Part shown: positions 16,726 to 26,084 of the stretch, piece after piece | Layout: the number at the start of each line of letters is the position of its first letter | Position numbering within the stretch: position 1 is the stretch's first letter | Assembly (NCBI GenBank): GCA_046329195.1 | Contig: JAXLVB010000003.1 | Coordinates: 558,001 to 622,000, forward strand | Length of the DNA: 64,000 nt | Direction: 5' to 3' | Origin: JAXLVB01 sp046329195 | GTDB lineage: Bacteria; Bacteroidota; Bacteroidia; Cytophagales; Spirosomataceae | Made by a program: the position numbers and the translations under genes | Notes under the pieces: generated by a model | What the model was told of the DNA's origin: nothing | The model's database searches: none | The model's input: the letters and a program-made list of their open reading frames with translations, nothing else

Positions 16726-18480
16726 ATGAAATCAGTTGCTTGGATTTTAGTTGCTTTTCTTGCTTTTTCGGCGGCACAAGCCCAGCGCATTGGTCAAAAA
16801 ACCTACTGCAATCCGATGGATATTAGCTATCGGTACAATTTTGAGCAGTTAAACGAGCAAATCTCCTACCGCTCTGGTGCTGACCCTGTTATTGTCAATC
16901 ACAAAAAGGAATACTATCTGTTTGTAACCATTTCAGGCGGCTGGTGGCATTCTAAAGACTTGGTGAATTGGAAGTACGTGGTACCCAACAAATGGCCGAT
17001 GGAAGACATGTGCGCTCCCGCCGCCCTTTCGGTGCGAGACACGTTGTTTTTGTTTCAGAGTACGTTTGAGCAACGGCCTATTTTCTACAGCGTAGCACCC
17101 GAAAAAGGCAAATTAGAATTTTATAACCGCTGGTTGCCCCGCTTGCCCAAAGACATTGGTCCTTGGGACCCCGCCATTTTCCACGACCCCGACACTGACC
17201 GTTGGTTTATGTACTGGGGTTCGTCCAATGTATATCCAATTTTCGGAGCTGAGTTAGATAAAAGTCGAAAACTGACTTATAAATCTAAGTACCAAGGACT
17301 GATTTATTTAGACCCGAAAAATCATGGCTGGGAGCGCTTCGGACGGGACCATCGAGATACCATCAAGCCATTCACCGAAGGCGCTTGGATGACCAAACAC
17401 AAAGGCAAATATTACCTCCAATACGGCGCACCCGGCACCGAATTTAATGTGTATGCTAACGGTACCTACGTCGGTGACGACCCGCTTGGACCGTTTACGT
17501 ATGCCCCTTATAACCCGATTTCGTACAAACCCGGCGGCTTTATGAATGGTGCTGGGCACGGCAATACCTTTCAAGACAATTACGGCAATTATTGGAACAC
17601 AGGCACACCGTGGATAGCCGTTAACTGGAATTTTGAACGACGTATCGCCATGTTCCCGACAGGCTTCGACAAAGACGGGCAAATGTATGCCACTACCCGC
17701 TTTGGCGATTTTCCCCATAGGCTACCTACTAAAAAATGGGAAAATACAGACGAATTATTTACAGGGTGGATGTTGCTTTCGTACAAAAAACCGTGTACGG
17801 CGTCGTCGGTGATGGATACGATGTCGGTCAATAAAGTCACGGACGAGCATCCTCGAACCTTTTGGGTAGCCAAAACCAACAAAGCCGGCGAGTGGGTTTC
17901 GATAGATTTGCAAGGCACTTTCGACGTAAAAGCCGTGCAACTCAACTTCACCGACTACAAATCGGACGTCTATGATAGCCGAGAGCCTCGTGTTTACACC
18001 CAATTCAAAATCTATACCTCGCTCGATGGCAAAGCTTGGACACTGGCGGCTGATAATTTGAAGGAAGAAAAGAAAGACCGAGCCTGCGCCTATATCGAAT
18101 TGCCCAAGCCCGTAAAAGCCCGTTTTGTGAAATACGAAAATGTCCACGTACCGATGCGAAATTTGGCCGTGAGCGATATACGAGTGTTTGGCAATGGCAA
18201 AGGCGCAGCTCCTCAAACTCCTCCAAGTCTGACTGTAAAACGCCAAACCGACGACCGTAACGCCGACATTTCGTGGCAAAAAGTGCCCAATGCAACGGGC
18301 TATAACATTTTGTGGGGCATTGCTCCCGATAAGTTGTATCAGACCTACCAAATCTGGGGCGATGCACCTAGCTTTTTGGAATTGAGAGCATTAAACGTAG
18401 GTCAGTCGTATTATTTTGCTATTGAAGCTTTTAATAAATACGGTGTATCGAAGCTGAGTGAGGTGGTGGGGGCGAGGTAG
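16726..18480 (+). CDS. GH43-like glycosidase with F5/8 type C and fibronectin III domains
   Basis: A secreted 584-residue enzyme. Signal peptide MKSVAWILVAFLAFSAAQAQ; residues about 40-340 form a five-bladed propeller of the GH43 type with the expected carboxylates: Asp53 in GADPVIV (base), Asp148 in GPWDPAIF, and Glu218 in TEGAWMTKH (acid). Residues about 350-480 are a discoidin/F5-8C-like carbohydrate-binding module (KPCTASSVMDTMSVNKVTDE, ending MRNLAVSDIRVFG). Residues 495-584 are a fibronectin III-like domain. Its likely substrate is an arabinose- or xylose-containing plant polysaccharide, though the linkage cannot be read from sequence. A bidirectional terminator follows. Confidence 0.88.
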   Translation: MKSVAWILVAFLAFSAAQAQRIGQKTYCNPMDISYRYNFEQLNEQISYRSGADPVIVNHKKEYYLFVTISGGWWHSKDLVNWKYVVPNKWPMEDMCAPAALSVRDTLFLFQSTFEQRPIFYSVAPEKGKLEFYNRWLPRLPKDIGPWDPAIFHDPDTDRWFMYWGSSNVYPIFGAELDKSRKLTYKSKYQGLIYLDPKNHGWERFGRDHRDTIKPFTEGAWMTKHKGKYYLQYGAPGTEFNVYANGTYVGDDPLGPFTYAPYNPISYKPGGFMNGAGHGNTFQDNYGNYWNTGTPWIAVNWNFERRIAMFPTGFDKDGQMYATTRFGDFPHRLPTKKWENTDELFTGWMLLSYKKPCTASSVMDTMSVNKVTDEHPRTFWVAKTNKAGEWVSIDLQGTFDVKAVQLNFTDYKSDVYDSREPRVYTQFKIYTSLDGKAWTLAADNLKEEKKDRACAYIELPKPVKARFVKYENVHVPMRNLAVSDIRVFGNGKGAAPQTPPSLTVKRQTDDRNADISWQKVPNATGYNILWGIAPDKLYQTYQIWGDAPSFLELRALNVGQSYYFAIEAFNKYGVSKLSEVVGAR

Positions 18481-18500
18481 GTTAAGGCTTAAAGGGTTGA

Positions 18501-18539
18501 AAATAAACGCCTCTGTGCCTAAACACAGAGGCATTTATT
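18501..18539. terminator. Bidirectional terminator
   Basis: GCCTCTGTG (18509-18517) and CACAGAGGC (18524-18532), a perfect 9-bp stem, are flanked by AAATAAA on the left and TTTATTT on the right. It sits between convergent genes and can end both transcripts. Confidence 0.85.
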
Positions 18540-18559
18540 TTTAACGTATCAAGTTGTAT

Positions 18560-21500
18560 TTACTCCATCTTTACCACTTTCTTCACAACTCGACCTTGTG
18601 GGGCTTCTGCTTGTAAAAAATACAATCCTGGAAGTGTGCTTGGAAATGTTATGTTTGTATCATGCTCTTTGGCGTGTTCAAGTAGTTGCCACTTACCCAC
18701 CTGTCGCCCTTGACTATCCCATAGCGACAACAGCACTTCAGATGGTTCTGGTAAGCTTATCTTCACGTTGAGTTCTCCTTGTGTTGGGTTTGGTGATACA
18801 ATCAAGCTCATCTGCACCTCTCCTTCTGCTTGCTCGCTCACGGCCAATCGTGCGGCTGTTCCAACAGAAACCGATACCGTGGCTGTGGCGGTACAGGTTG
18901 AGGTGTTAGGGGTTACTTTCACGCTATAAACACCATTGTTGGCCGTTGTGGCATTGGCTATGCTTGGGTTTCGTACGGTCGAATTGAAATTGGCTGGTCC
19001 CGTCCACACGTAGTTCATGTTATTGGGCGTTACATTCAATTTGATGGTCTTGGTGCTGGTTCCTGTTACACTTTGTGTTGCTACGGGCGTGGGGGCAGCA
19101 TTCACCGTCAGGGTCGAAGTCCCAGACTGCGTTTTGCATCCTCCCCCGTTGGTTACTTCTACTTTGTAACTTCCCGTCTGATTTGCTACATACGTACTGG
19201 CAGTGGCTCCTCCTATGGCAGTGGTGCCATTGTACCACTGGTAACTTACCCCTCCGCTGGCTGTAGCCGAATATGTTACACTGCCTCCACTACAGATGCT
19301 CTGGTTGTTGCTAGGTGTTAGGGTCACGCTTGGCGACTCGTTCACCACCACCGATGTGCTACTGGAAGCTGTGCATGTACCAGCCGACACTACTACTTGA
19401 TAAACACCACTACTGCTTACGGTTGGGTTGCTAATGACCGGATTTTGTAAGGTTGAGCTATACCCACCTCCTGATTTGGTCCAGCTGAATTTCAAACCTG
19501 TACCCGTGACCGTTGCTTTTAGACTAAGAGACGTCGCTCCTGCACACACGGGTCCTGTGTTGCTGGCCGTTACAACAGGACTTATATTCACCACTACGCT
19601 TGTGCTGGCACTGGCCGTGCAGCTACTCACCGAGCCCACCGTTACCGAGTAGCGGCCGCCAGCAGTACTACTGGCTACTATGCTTACGTTTTGACTGCTA
19701 CTACTAAAGCCATTGGGGCCACTCCAACTGTAGGTACTGCCTCCTGCTGCACTCAAGTTGAGCGTATTACCTGTACACACGGGGCTATTGGTACTCACAC
19801 TGGCCGTGGGGCTGGCATTGACCACTACCGAAATGGTTTGGGTAATGGTATTACTACCTGAACCTGAGCGTAGGGTATAAATTCCTGCGTTCACCAGCTG
19901 AATATTGGTGATTTGTGGTGTTTTGGAGGTGCTACTGAAATTCCGAGGACCACTCCATTGAATACTTCCTGTAGCATTAGTACTCAATTGGAGCGTTCCA
20001 CCCACACATGCTGGGCTATTACTACTCAGCGTGGGGCTTGCATTAACTACAACACTGGTGGTAGCACTGCCCGTACAACTAGTACTGGCGGTGGCTGTAA
20101 CGGAATAAATTCCAGCTAAGGCTGTAGTTATCCCGTTACGAGTAGGGTTAGCCTCTGTTGTACTAAAGCCTCTTGGGCCTGACCAACTGTAAGTAGTACC
20201 TCCTGTGGCTGATAAACTCAGTGGCTGCCCTTCATAGATGGCACTATTGCTACTGGCTGTTACCGTTGGGGCTGGGATTACACTGAGCGTAAGGGTAGCC
20301 GTGTTGGTACAAGTGTTGTTCAATGCACTCACCGTAACACTATAAGTGCCTGATGTAGAGCCACTCCACGCCGTAGGACTACCCGTAGTACTTGTAAACG
20401 CACCTCCTGATGCTGCCCAAGAGTAGCTATTGCCACCACTGCCCGAAAGATTTATTGCCACTCCTATACAAGTCTGACTACTACTGGCACTGGCCGAAAC
20501 CGAGTAGTTACATAAATCAACCTCTACAAGGCCACCATTACCTGGTCGCCCTTGGCTAGAAGTAAAATCAAATTTCTTGATGTAGGTATTTGTTGCAATA
20601 TCATACTCAAACAGCGTTCCAAAATCATTAGCCCCTCCTGCCGTGGTCATACCATAGAGTTTGCCATTACTTGCTTGCATCAATGGGCTTGCATTTCCCA
20701 AATCACTTTTATCAATGTCCACTTTTTTAATATAGGTATCAGTAACAGGATTATACTCAAACAAAACCCCATACCCATTAGATCCCCCTCCAGCTGTTAT
20801 CCCATATAATTTGCCGTTAGCAGCTTCTATGAGTTTTCCACCACTTCCACCACCATTGAGGTAGCCATTGAAATCGAGTTTTTTCGTTAAGGTGTTAGTG
20901 GCAATATCATATTCATAGAGAACGCCCCAATTATACGTACCCCCATTTTGAGTAATCCCATGTAATTTCCCATTGCTTTTCAGTTGAATTAGAGAACCTA
21001 CTGGAGAGCTACCATTATTTCCATCAAAATCTATTTTTTTCGTGGTGATATTTGTTGTTGGATCAAATTCAAATAAAATGCCTTTGTTGTTAGACCCTCC
21101 TGACCTCACCACTCCATATAGTTTGCCATTCGTTGCTTTCAAAAGTGGGCCTTGGGGTACAATACTTGAGAATTGGGTATAGAAGTCAGTCCTATTCCGA
21201 GCAACATTGGTAGCAGCATCATATTCAAAAAGACTACCACCTCCTGCACCATAAGAACTTACTCCGTACCAAAGTTCATTATCTGCTTTAATCAAAGCGC
21301 CATCAGCTTGCATAGATTCAGCACCATTGAAATCAATTTTTTTCTCATACGTGTTTGTCAACGCATCGTATTCAAACAACACTCCTACATCATAATTCCC
21401 ACCTATACTAGTCAATCCATAAAATTTACTTTGGCTAAACCTCGCTAATGTACCACTCGGAGCATATCCTAAAGGATAACCTTGTAAATCTACCTTCTTA

Positions 21501-22747
21501 GTAAGAGTATTGGTAGCTACTTCATACTCGAAGATAGTGCCCATATCGTTTATACCTCCAAGTCTAGTCATACCATATACCTTACCATTACTTGCTTGCA
21601 TCAATGAATTTGAGGGTGCTTTACCAGTTATTACTTTGTTAAAATCTGACTTTTTAGTGTAACTACCTAGCATGAAATCATACTCAAACAATACACCATT
21701 ATCATTAGCTCCACTCGCATTTGTCACTCCATATAATTTATTTCCGACTTCTATTAATGAGTTGTTTGGATAGCGACCAGTTATACCATTTAAGGCATTA
21801 AAGTCCAGTTTTTTAGCAAATGTGTTAGTCGAAGGCTCATACTCAAAAAGAACTCCACTGAGCCCTGCTCCTCCTTCAGAAGTCACACCATACAACTTCC
21901 CGTTACTGGCTTGCATTAAATCACCATAAGGGTAACTTCCATTAGAAGTCCCTGTAAAATCTACTTGTTTAGTAAAGGTATTTGTTTGATAATCGTACTC
22001 AAAGAGTGTACCCATCCCATTACTTCCTCCTGAGGAAGTCATTCCATACAACTTACCATTAGACGCTTGCATGAGTGCGTTTTGTACAGGACGACCAGAG
22101 GTATTATAACTAAAATCAAACTTTTTAGTGTATGTATTTGTGGCCAAATCATACTCAAAAATAGTACCGTTATCGTTCACACCACCACCACTTGTCATTC
22201 CATAAAGTTTTCCATTGTTTGCCAACACTAATGCCCCTGTAGGATAAGTGCCGTCAATAGATGACGACCCAAAATAGTATTTAGGCGTATAGATACTCGT
22301 AGATGGGTCAAATTCGAACAATATGCCTCTGAGATAGTATGGCCCTCCACTTGAAGTAAGGCCATATAATTTACCATTGCTGGCTTTTACTAAATACCCA
22401 GTTGGTCCATTTCCGATTTGACGATTAAACTCCACTTTCTTTGTATAAATTGCAGTCACAGGATCATATTCAAATAAGATACCTCCGTCGGCACCACCTT
22501 GAGTAAACCCATATAGTTTACCATTATCGGCTTGGGTAAGTTTATTGAATTGAGGGTTTTTTCCAGGTACCGTAACGGTAGAGTTAAGATTAAACTGTTG
22601 CGTAATAGAAGTCCCTCCTACGGGCATCGTAAACACGGTACCATAGCTTGACCCTCCGTTGCCAGTTACTCCTACCAGCAGGGGTTGAGCCACGGAAGGC
22701 AAACTACATAACAAACTCAAAAACAGAGCGTAACATTTTTTTCTCAT
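18560..22747 (-). CDS. T9SS-secreted protein with 14 GloVer-type repeats and Ig-like domains
   Basis: A 1395-residue surface or secreted protein. Signal peptide at residues 1-20 (MRKKCYALFLSLLCSLPSVA). Residues about 22-740 carry fourteen repeats of about 50 residues built on GKLYGMT-SGG-GTLFEYD-TNTYTKK-F, the choice-of-anchor GloVer pattern; fourteen copies would suit two seven-bladed propellers. Residues about 745-1290 hold seven or so Ig/PKD-like modules (SW-GP-GFSS core). Residues about 1320-1395 are the T9SS type A sorting domain (SPNPTQGELNVKISL ... GLYFLQAEAPQGRVVKKV). The linker RLAVSEQAE recurs in the 3908-residue gene. T9SS export to the cell surface is predicted; ligand unknown. 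Confidence 0.88.
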   Translation of the reverse strand: MRKKCYALFLSLLCSLPSVAQPLLVGVTGNGGSSYGTVFTMPVGGTSITQQFNLNSTVTVPGKNPQFNKLTQADNGKLYGFTQGGADGGILFEYDPVTAIYTKKVEFNRQIGNGPTGYLVKASNGKLYGLTSSGGPYYLRGILFEFDPSTSIYTPKYYFGSSSIDGTYPTGALVLANNGKLYGMTSGGGVNDNGTIFEYDLATNTYTKKFDFSYNTSGRPVQNALMQASNGKLYGMTSSGGSNGMGTLFEYDYQTNTFTKQVDFTGTSNGSYPYGDLMQASNGKLYGVTSEGGAGLSGVLFEYEPSTNTFAKKLDFNALNGITGRYPNNSLIEVGNKLYGVTNASGANDNGVLFEYDFMLGSYTKKSDFNKVITGKAPSNSLMQASNGKVYGMTRLGGINDMGTIFEYEVATNTLTKKVDLQGYPLGYAPSGTLARFSQSKFYGLTSIGGNYDVGVLFEYDALTNTYEKKIDFNGAESMQADGALIKADNELWYGVSSYGAGGGSLFEYDAATNVARNRTDFYTQFSSIVPQGPLLKATNGKLYGVVRSGGSNNKGILFEFDPTTNITTKKIDFDGNNGSSPVGSLIQLKSNGKLHGITQNGGTYNWGVLYEYDIATNTLTKKLDFNGYLNGGGSGGKLIEAANGKLYGITAGGGSNGYGVLFEYNPVTDTYIKKVDIDKSDLGNASPLMQASNGKLYGMTTAGGANDFGTLFEYDIATNTYIKKFDFTSSQGRPGNGGLVEVDLCNYSVSASASSSQTCIGVAINLSGSGGNSYSWAASGGAFTSTTGSPTAWSGSTSGTYSVTVSALNNTCTNTATLTLSVIPAPTVTASSNSAIYEGQPLSLSATGGTTYSWSGPRGFSTTEANPTRNGITTALAGIYSVTATASTSCTGSATTSVVVNASPTLSSNSPACVGGTLQLSTNATGSIQWSGPRNFSSTSKTPQITNIQLVNAGIYTLRSGSGSNTITQTISVVVNASPTASVSTNSPVCTGNTLNLSAAGGSTYSWSGPNGFSSSSQNVSIVASSTAGGRYSVTVGSVSSCTASASTSVVVNISPVVTASNTGPVCAGATSLSLKATVTGTGLKFSWTKSGGGYSSTLQNPVISNPTVSSSGVYQVVVSAGTCTASSSTSVVVNESPSVTLTPSNNQSICSGGSVTYSATASGGVSYQWYNGTTAIGGATASTYVANQTGSYKVEVTNGGGCKTQSGTSTLTVNAAPTPVATQSVTGTSTKTIKLNVTPNNMNYVWTGPANFNSTVRNPSIANATTANNGVYSVKVTPNTSTCTATATVSVSVGTAARLAVSEQAEGEVQMSLIVSPNPTQGELNVKISLPEPSEVLLSLWDSQGRQVGKWQLLEHAKEHDTNITFPSTLPGLYFLQAEAPQGRVVKKVVKME
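20510..22690 (-). repeat. Tandem coding repeats, about 150 bp each
   Basis: The N-terminal half of the gene is fourteen in-frame units of about 147-162 bp. Each encodes G-K-L-Y-G-M-T and, about 16 residues later, L-F-E-Y-D. The units have diverged, so the array is old compared with the adhesin duplication at 57-62 kb. Confidence 0.85.
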
Positions 22748-23166
22748 GGGAATGATAAATGGTTTTGTGAAAAATGATTCAGCCTTACAACTGTATTGGT
22801 TGTAACATAGGCTTCTAGATTCTCTACAAGGGAAGAGATTTGGGTGTTTGAAGTAGATTAATGTAGGGGGTTAATCGTTTAATAAATCTGCTTACGAAAG
22901 ATGGAGACTTTTAATATAGAACTTAGTTAACTGAATTTTTTATTAAAACACACAAGGTATTGAATACGTACAAAGCTATGCCTTTTACATCAAAAACCTA
23001 TGATTTCTTGAAAAATTATTTTGTACTATCCCACTGGTAACAAAGCTACTTTAGTACCAAAACTTTTCCTTTTTGTCATCGTATCTTGGTCAGTAGCCGA
23101 CAATGCACCCATCATTTCATCAAAAAACCTCCATCTTTGTGTTTCAACTAATCTCTATAACCTTCG
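22748..23166. other. 419-bp divergent intergenic region with an inverted repeat
   Basis: It lies between two divergent secreted-protein genes. The best signal is TTACAAC (22785-22791) with GTTGTAA (22799-22805), 7-bp arms over a 7-base spacer, about 40 bp before the start of the GloVer protein. It could be an operator. The rest is AT-rich, with no frame of note. Confidence 0.4.
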
Positions 23167-25959
23167 ATGAATCGTTTTTCTCGCTTTGCTTGGGCGGTAG
23201 GTGTTGCCCTTTTGATGATTGCTCAGCTAAGGGCACAAACTCCCATCCCCCTTCCCGAACACCCCCGCCCCGATTTTGAACGCCGTGAATGGCTCAACCT
23301 CAACGGCGACTGGGCTTTTGAATTTGACAAAAACGACATAGGCGAAAAAGAAGGCTGGTCGCAGGGCAAAAAAGCCTTTACCAAAACCATCCACGTACCT
23401 TTTCCTTGGGGTTCGGCGTTGTCGGGAGTCGGTGATGAAGCCGACATTGCTTGGTATCAAAAGACTATCAACGTAAGTCCGACCTGGAAGGGCAAGCGAG
23501 TGTTTGTGACCATTGGAGCCTCCGACTGGAAAACCACCCTGTGGCTCGATGGCAAGCAACTTGGCTCACACGAAGGCGGTTATACCCCTTTTTCAGTGGA
23601 ATTGACCGCCCATTTGAAGGCAGGAACTAATCAACAATTGGTGATACGAGCCGACGACAAACGTCGGAATTTTACACTCTACGGCAAGCAAGGCTATGGC
23701 AATGCTCGGGGTATCTGGCAAACCATCTATTTAGAAGCCCGAGGCCAACACTACCTCGAAGCCCTGCATTTTTCGCCCGATATTGATGCCAACAAGCTAA
23801 AAGTAACGGCTTACTTGCCCGAAAACGCCAAACAAGACCTTTCGCTCAAACTCCGTATCAAAGGCAACGGCCAATCGTTTGAGAGCGTTCAGGCCGTGCC
23901 CAAAGGGCAAAGCACAGCTTCATTTGAAGTGGCCATGCCCAAGGCTCGCCTCTGGTCGCTCGAAGACCCGTTTTTGTATGATGTGGAAGCGCAGTTGGGT
24001 GATGACGTCGTCAAATCGTATGTGGGCATGCGTAAGATTTCGGTGGTCAATTTGCCCGGCACCAATTATCCTTACGTGGCTCTCAACAACAAACCCATTT
24101 ACCTACAACTCACCCTCGACCAATCGTACCATCCTGATGGGTACTATACGTTTCCGAGTGATGCTTTCATGCGCAACGAGGTGCTGATGGCTCGCCAGAT
24201 TGGCCTCAATGGTATTCGGACGCACATTAAGGCCGATATTCCTCGCAAATTGTATTGGGCCGATAAACTCGGCGTGTTGGTGATGTCTGACTTGCCCAAC
24301 AGCTGGGGAGAGCCCGATGCGCCCATGCAGAAGGAAGCAGAATTTACGCTTCGGGAGATGATTAAGCGGGACTTTAACCACCCTGCTATTTTTTCATGGA
24401 TTGTATTTAACGAAACGTGGGGCCTGATTACGCACAAAGAAGTCAACGGCAAAAAAGAAAACCTCTACCTCCCCGAAACCCAAAAATGGGTGGTTTCGAT
24501 GTATCGTCTGGCCAAATCGTTGGACCCTACTCGTATTGTAGAAGACAATTCAGTGTGCTGTGGCAGAGGCCATACCGAAACCGACCTGTATTCGTGGCAT
24601 GAATACCTGCCGGGGTGGGCTTGGGAAGAACACATGGTCAATTTGGTCAAAAACAATTATCCGGGTAGTCAAGACCACTTCGAGAAGGGTTATGTGCAAG
24701 GGAATCAGCCGCAAATCAATTCGGAATGTGGCAACGTATGGGGCTACGATGGTAGCACCGGCGACGTGGACTGGACTTGGGACTATCACCGTATGATGAA
24801 TACTTTTAGGAAGTATCCGAAAATGGCTGGCTGGCTCTACACCGAACACCACGACGTGATTAATGAATGGAACGGCTACTGGCGTTTTGACCGCACCGAA
24901 AAAATAGACGGCCTCAACGATTTGGCCGAAGGCATGAGTATCAAGGATTTTCACTCGCCTATCTACCTAAGTACAGGCAACGACATCAGCAAGAGCGTAA
25001 AGCCCAACGAAGAAGTGAGTGTTCCGCTTACTCTTTCGTCAATGACCGAGGGCGCTGGTTTAGGTAACTCGCTTACGCTCAAAGCTCAGCTCTATGGATA
25101 CGATGCTATTGGTCAGAAGAAAGTCTATTGGTCTGGCGAGCGAGCCGTTCCTTACAAAGCGTATATTCAGCAGAGTTTGGAGCCCTTGGTTGTTAAAATG
25201 CCCAACGAGAAATCGGTTGCCATTCTGACGCTTACCCTCCAAGATGCCGTCGGGAATCCGCTTCACCACAATTTTATGGTGTTTTCGATAGAAGCCCCCA
25301 CTCCTACCAACATCACCTTGCTTTCGGGCAAAAAAGCCCAACTCTTGAGCGTGGAAGCCAAGCAGTTTTCGGCAGCGCAATGGACGCAAAAGCAGTGGAA
25401 TGTGCTAGACGGACTCAAAGTAAACGGAGCTGGAACGGGGTATTTTGAATATCGCTTCAAACTCCCCAACGGGCTTGCTATCAACAATTTGGAAGGTGCC
25501 CTGTTTGTGGTAGAAGCATCGGCCAAAGAGCTATTTGCCAAAGATCGTGACAAGAAAATAGATGCCAACGTAGAGTACATGTTGGGAAGCAAAGTGGAGC
25601 CAAGCCAAAACCCTAACTCCTACCCCATGACCGACCAAACCAAGTCGCCAAGTGCGGTTATTGTGAAAGTAAACGGCTCGTATGCAGGCCATTACGAACT
25701 CCCCGATGACCCCGCCGACCACAGGGGGGTGTTGTCGTGGCATTATCAGCTCAAAGACCGTAAGTTGCGAGAGGCGGGTTCGTATGGGTATCGGGTGAGC
25801 GTGCCTATTTCGATGGCGGCACTTGAGCAAGCCCAACAAACAGGCGAGTTGGTGATTCGCTTAGAAGCAGAACCGGGTCTCAACGGCGGGATTGCCATCT
25901 ATGGCGATAAATTTGGCCGCTATCCCATCAATCCAACGGTGGTGTTGGTGGAAAAATAG
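23167..25959 (+). CDS. Glycoside hydrolase family 2 enzyme, secreted
   Basis: A 930-residue exo-glycosidase of the GH2 clan. Signal peptide MNRFSRFAWAVGVALLMIAQ. The sugar-binding jelly-roll domain begins REWLNLNGDWAFEFDKND and contains GSHEGGYTPF; the central Ig-like domain follows; the TIM-barrel domain holds the acid/base Glu416 in WIVFNETWG and the nucleophile Glu520 in INSECGNVWG. A C-terminal extension of about 330 residues carries further beta domains. Family members cleave beta-galactosides, beta-mannosides or beta-glucuronides; specificity is not assignable here. Not in an operon; a hairpin terminator follows. Confidence 0.93.
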   Translation: MNRFSRFAWAVGVALLMIAQLRAQTPIPLPEHPRPDFERREWLNLNGDWAFEFDKNDIGEKEGWSQGKKAFTKTIHVPFPWGSALSGVGDEADIAWYQKTINVSPTWKGKRVFVTIGASDWKTTLWLDGKQLGSHEGGYTPFSVELTAHLKAGTNQQLVIRADDKRRNFTLYGKQGYGNARGIWQTIYLEARGQHYLEALHFSPDIDANKLKVTAYLPENAKQDLSLKLRIKGNGQSFESVQAVPKGQSTASFEVAMPKARLWSLEDPFLYDVEAQLGDDVVKSYVGMRKISVVNLPGTNYPYVALNNKPIYLQLTLDQSYHPDGYYTFPSDAFMRNEVLMARQIGLNGIRTHIKADIPRKLYWADKLGVLVMSDLPNSWGEPDAPMQKEAEFTLREMIKRDFNHPAIFSWIVFNETWGLITHKEVNGKKENLYLPETQKWVVSMYRLAKSLDPTRIVEDNSVCCGRGHTETDLYSWHEYLPGWAWEEHMVNLVKNNYPGSQDHFEKGYVQGNQPQINSECGNVWGYDGSTGDVDWTWDYHRMMNTFRKYPKMAGWLYTEHHDVINEWNGYWRFDRTEKIDGLNDLAEGMSIKDFHSPIYLSTGNDISKSVKPNEEVSVPLTLSSMTEGAGLGNSLTLKAQLYGYDAIGQKKVYWSGERAVPYKAYIQQSLEPLVVKMPNEKSVAILTLTLQDAVGNPLHHNFMVFSIEAPTPTNITLLSGKKAQLLSVEAKQFSAAQWTQKQWNVLDGLKVNGAGTGYFEYRFKLPNGLAINNLEGALFVVEASAKELFAKDRDKKIDANVEYMLGSKVEPSQNPNSYPMTDQTKSPSAVIVKVNGSYAGHYELPDDPADHRGVLSWHYQLKDRKLREAGSYGYRVSVPISMAALEQAQQTGELVIRLEAEPGLNGGIAIYGDKFGRYPINPTVVLVEK

Positions 25960-26016
25960 GTTTCATAACCCATGGGCTAAGTACCCGAAGATTGAAACCA
26001 CGAATTAATTCCCTCT

Positions 26017-26065
26017 AAAGTTCCGTAGGAAACGCCTGTTAGACAGGTGTTTTGTACGGAACTTT
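26017..26065. terminator. Composite hairpin between convergent genes
   Basis: AAAGTTCCGTA (26017-26027) and TACGGAACTTT (26055-26065) form an outer 11-bp stem. Inside, AACGCCTGT and ACAGGTGTT form a second stem with a TAG loop. The two-storey hairpin lies between the GH2 gene and the convergent PLP-enzyme gene. It has no long T tract, yet is well placed to end both transcripts. Confidence 0.65.
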
Positions 26066-26084
26066 ACCCCTAGCTATTCAGCGT

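Noticed and set aside
17755..18351. 198-codon frame antisense to the GH43-like gene
   Set aside because: Shadow of the F5/8C and fibronectin domains; no start signal or domain.
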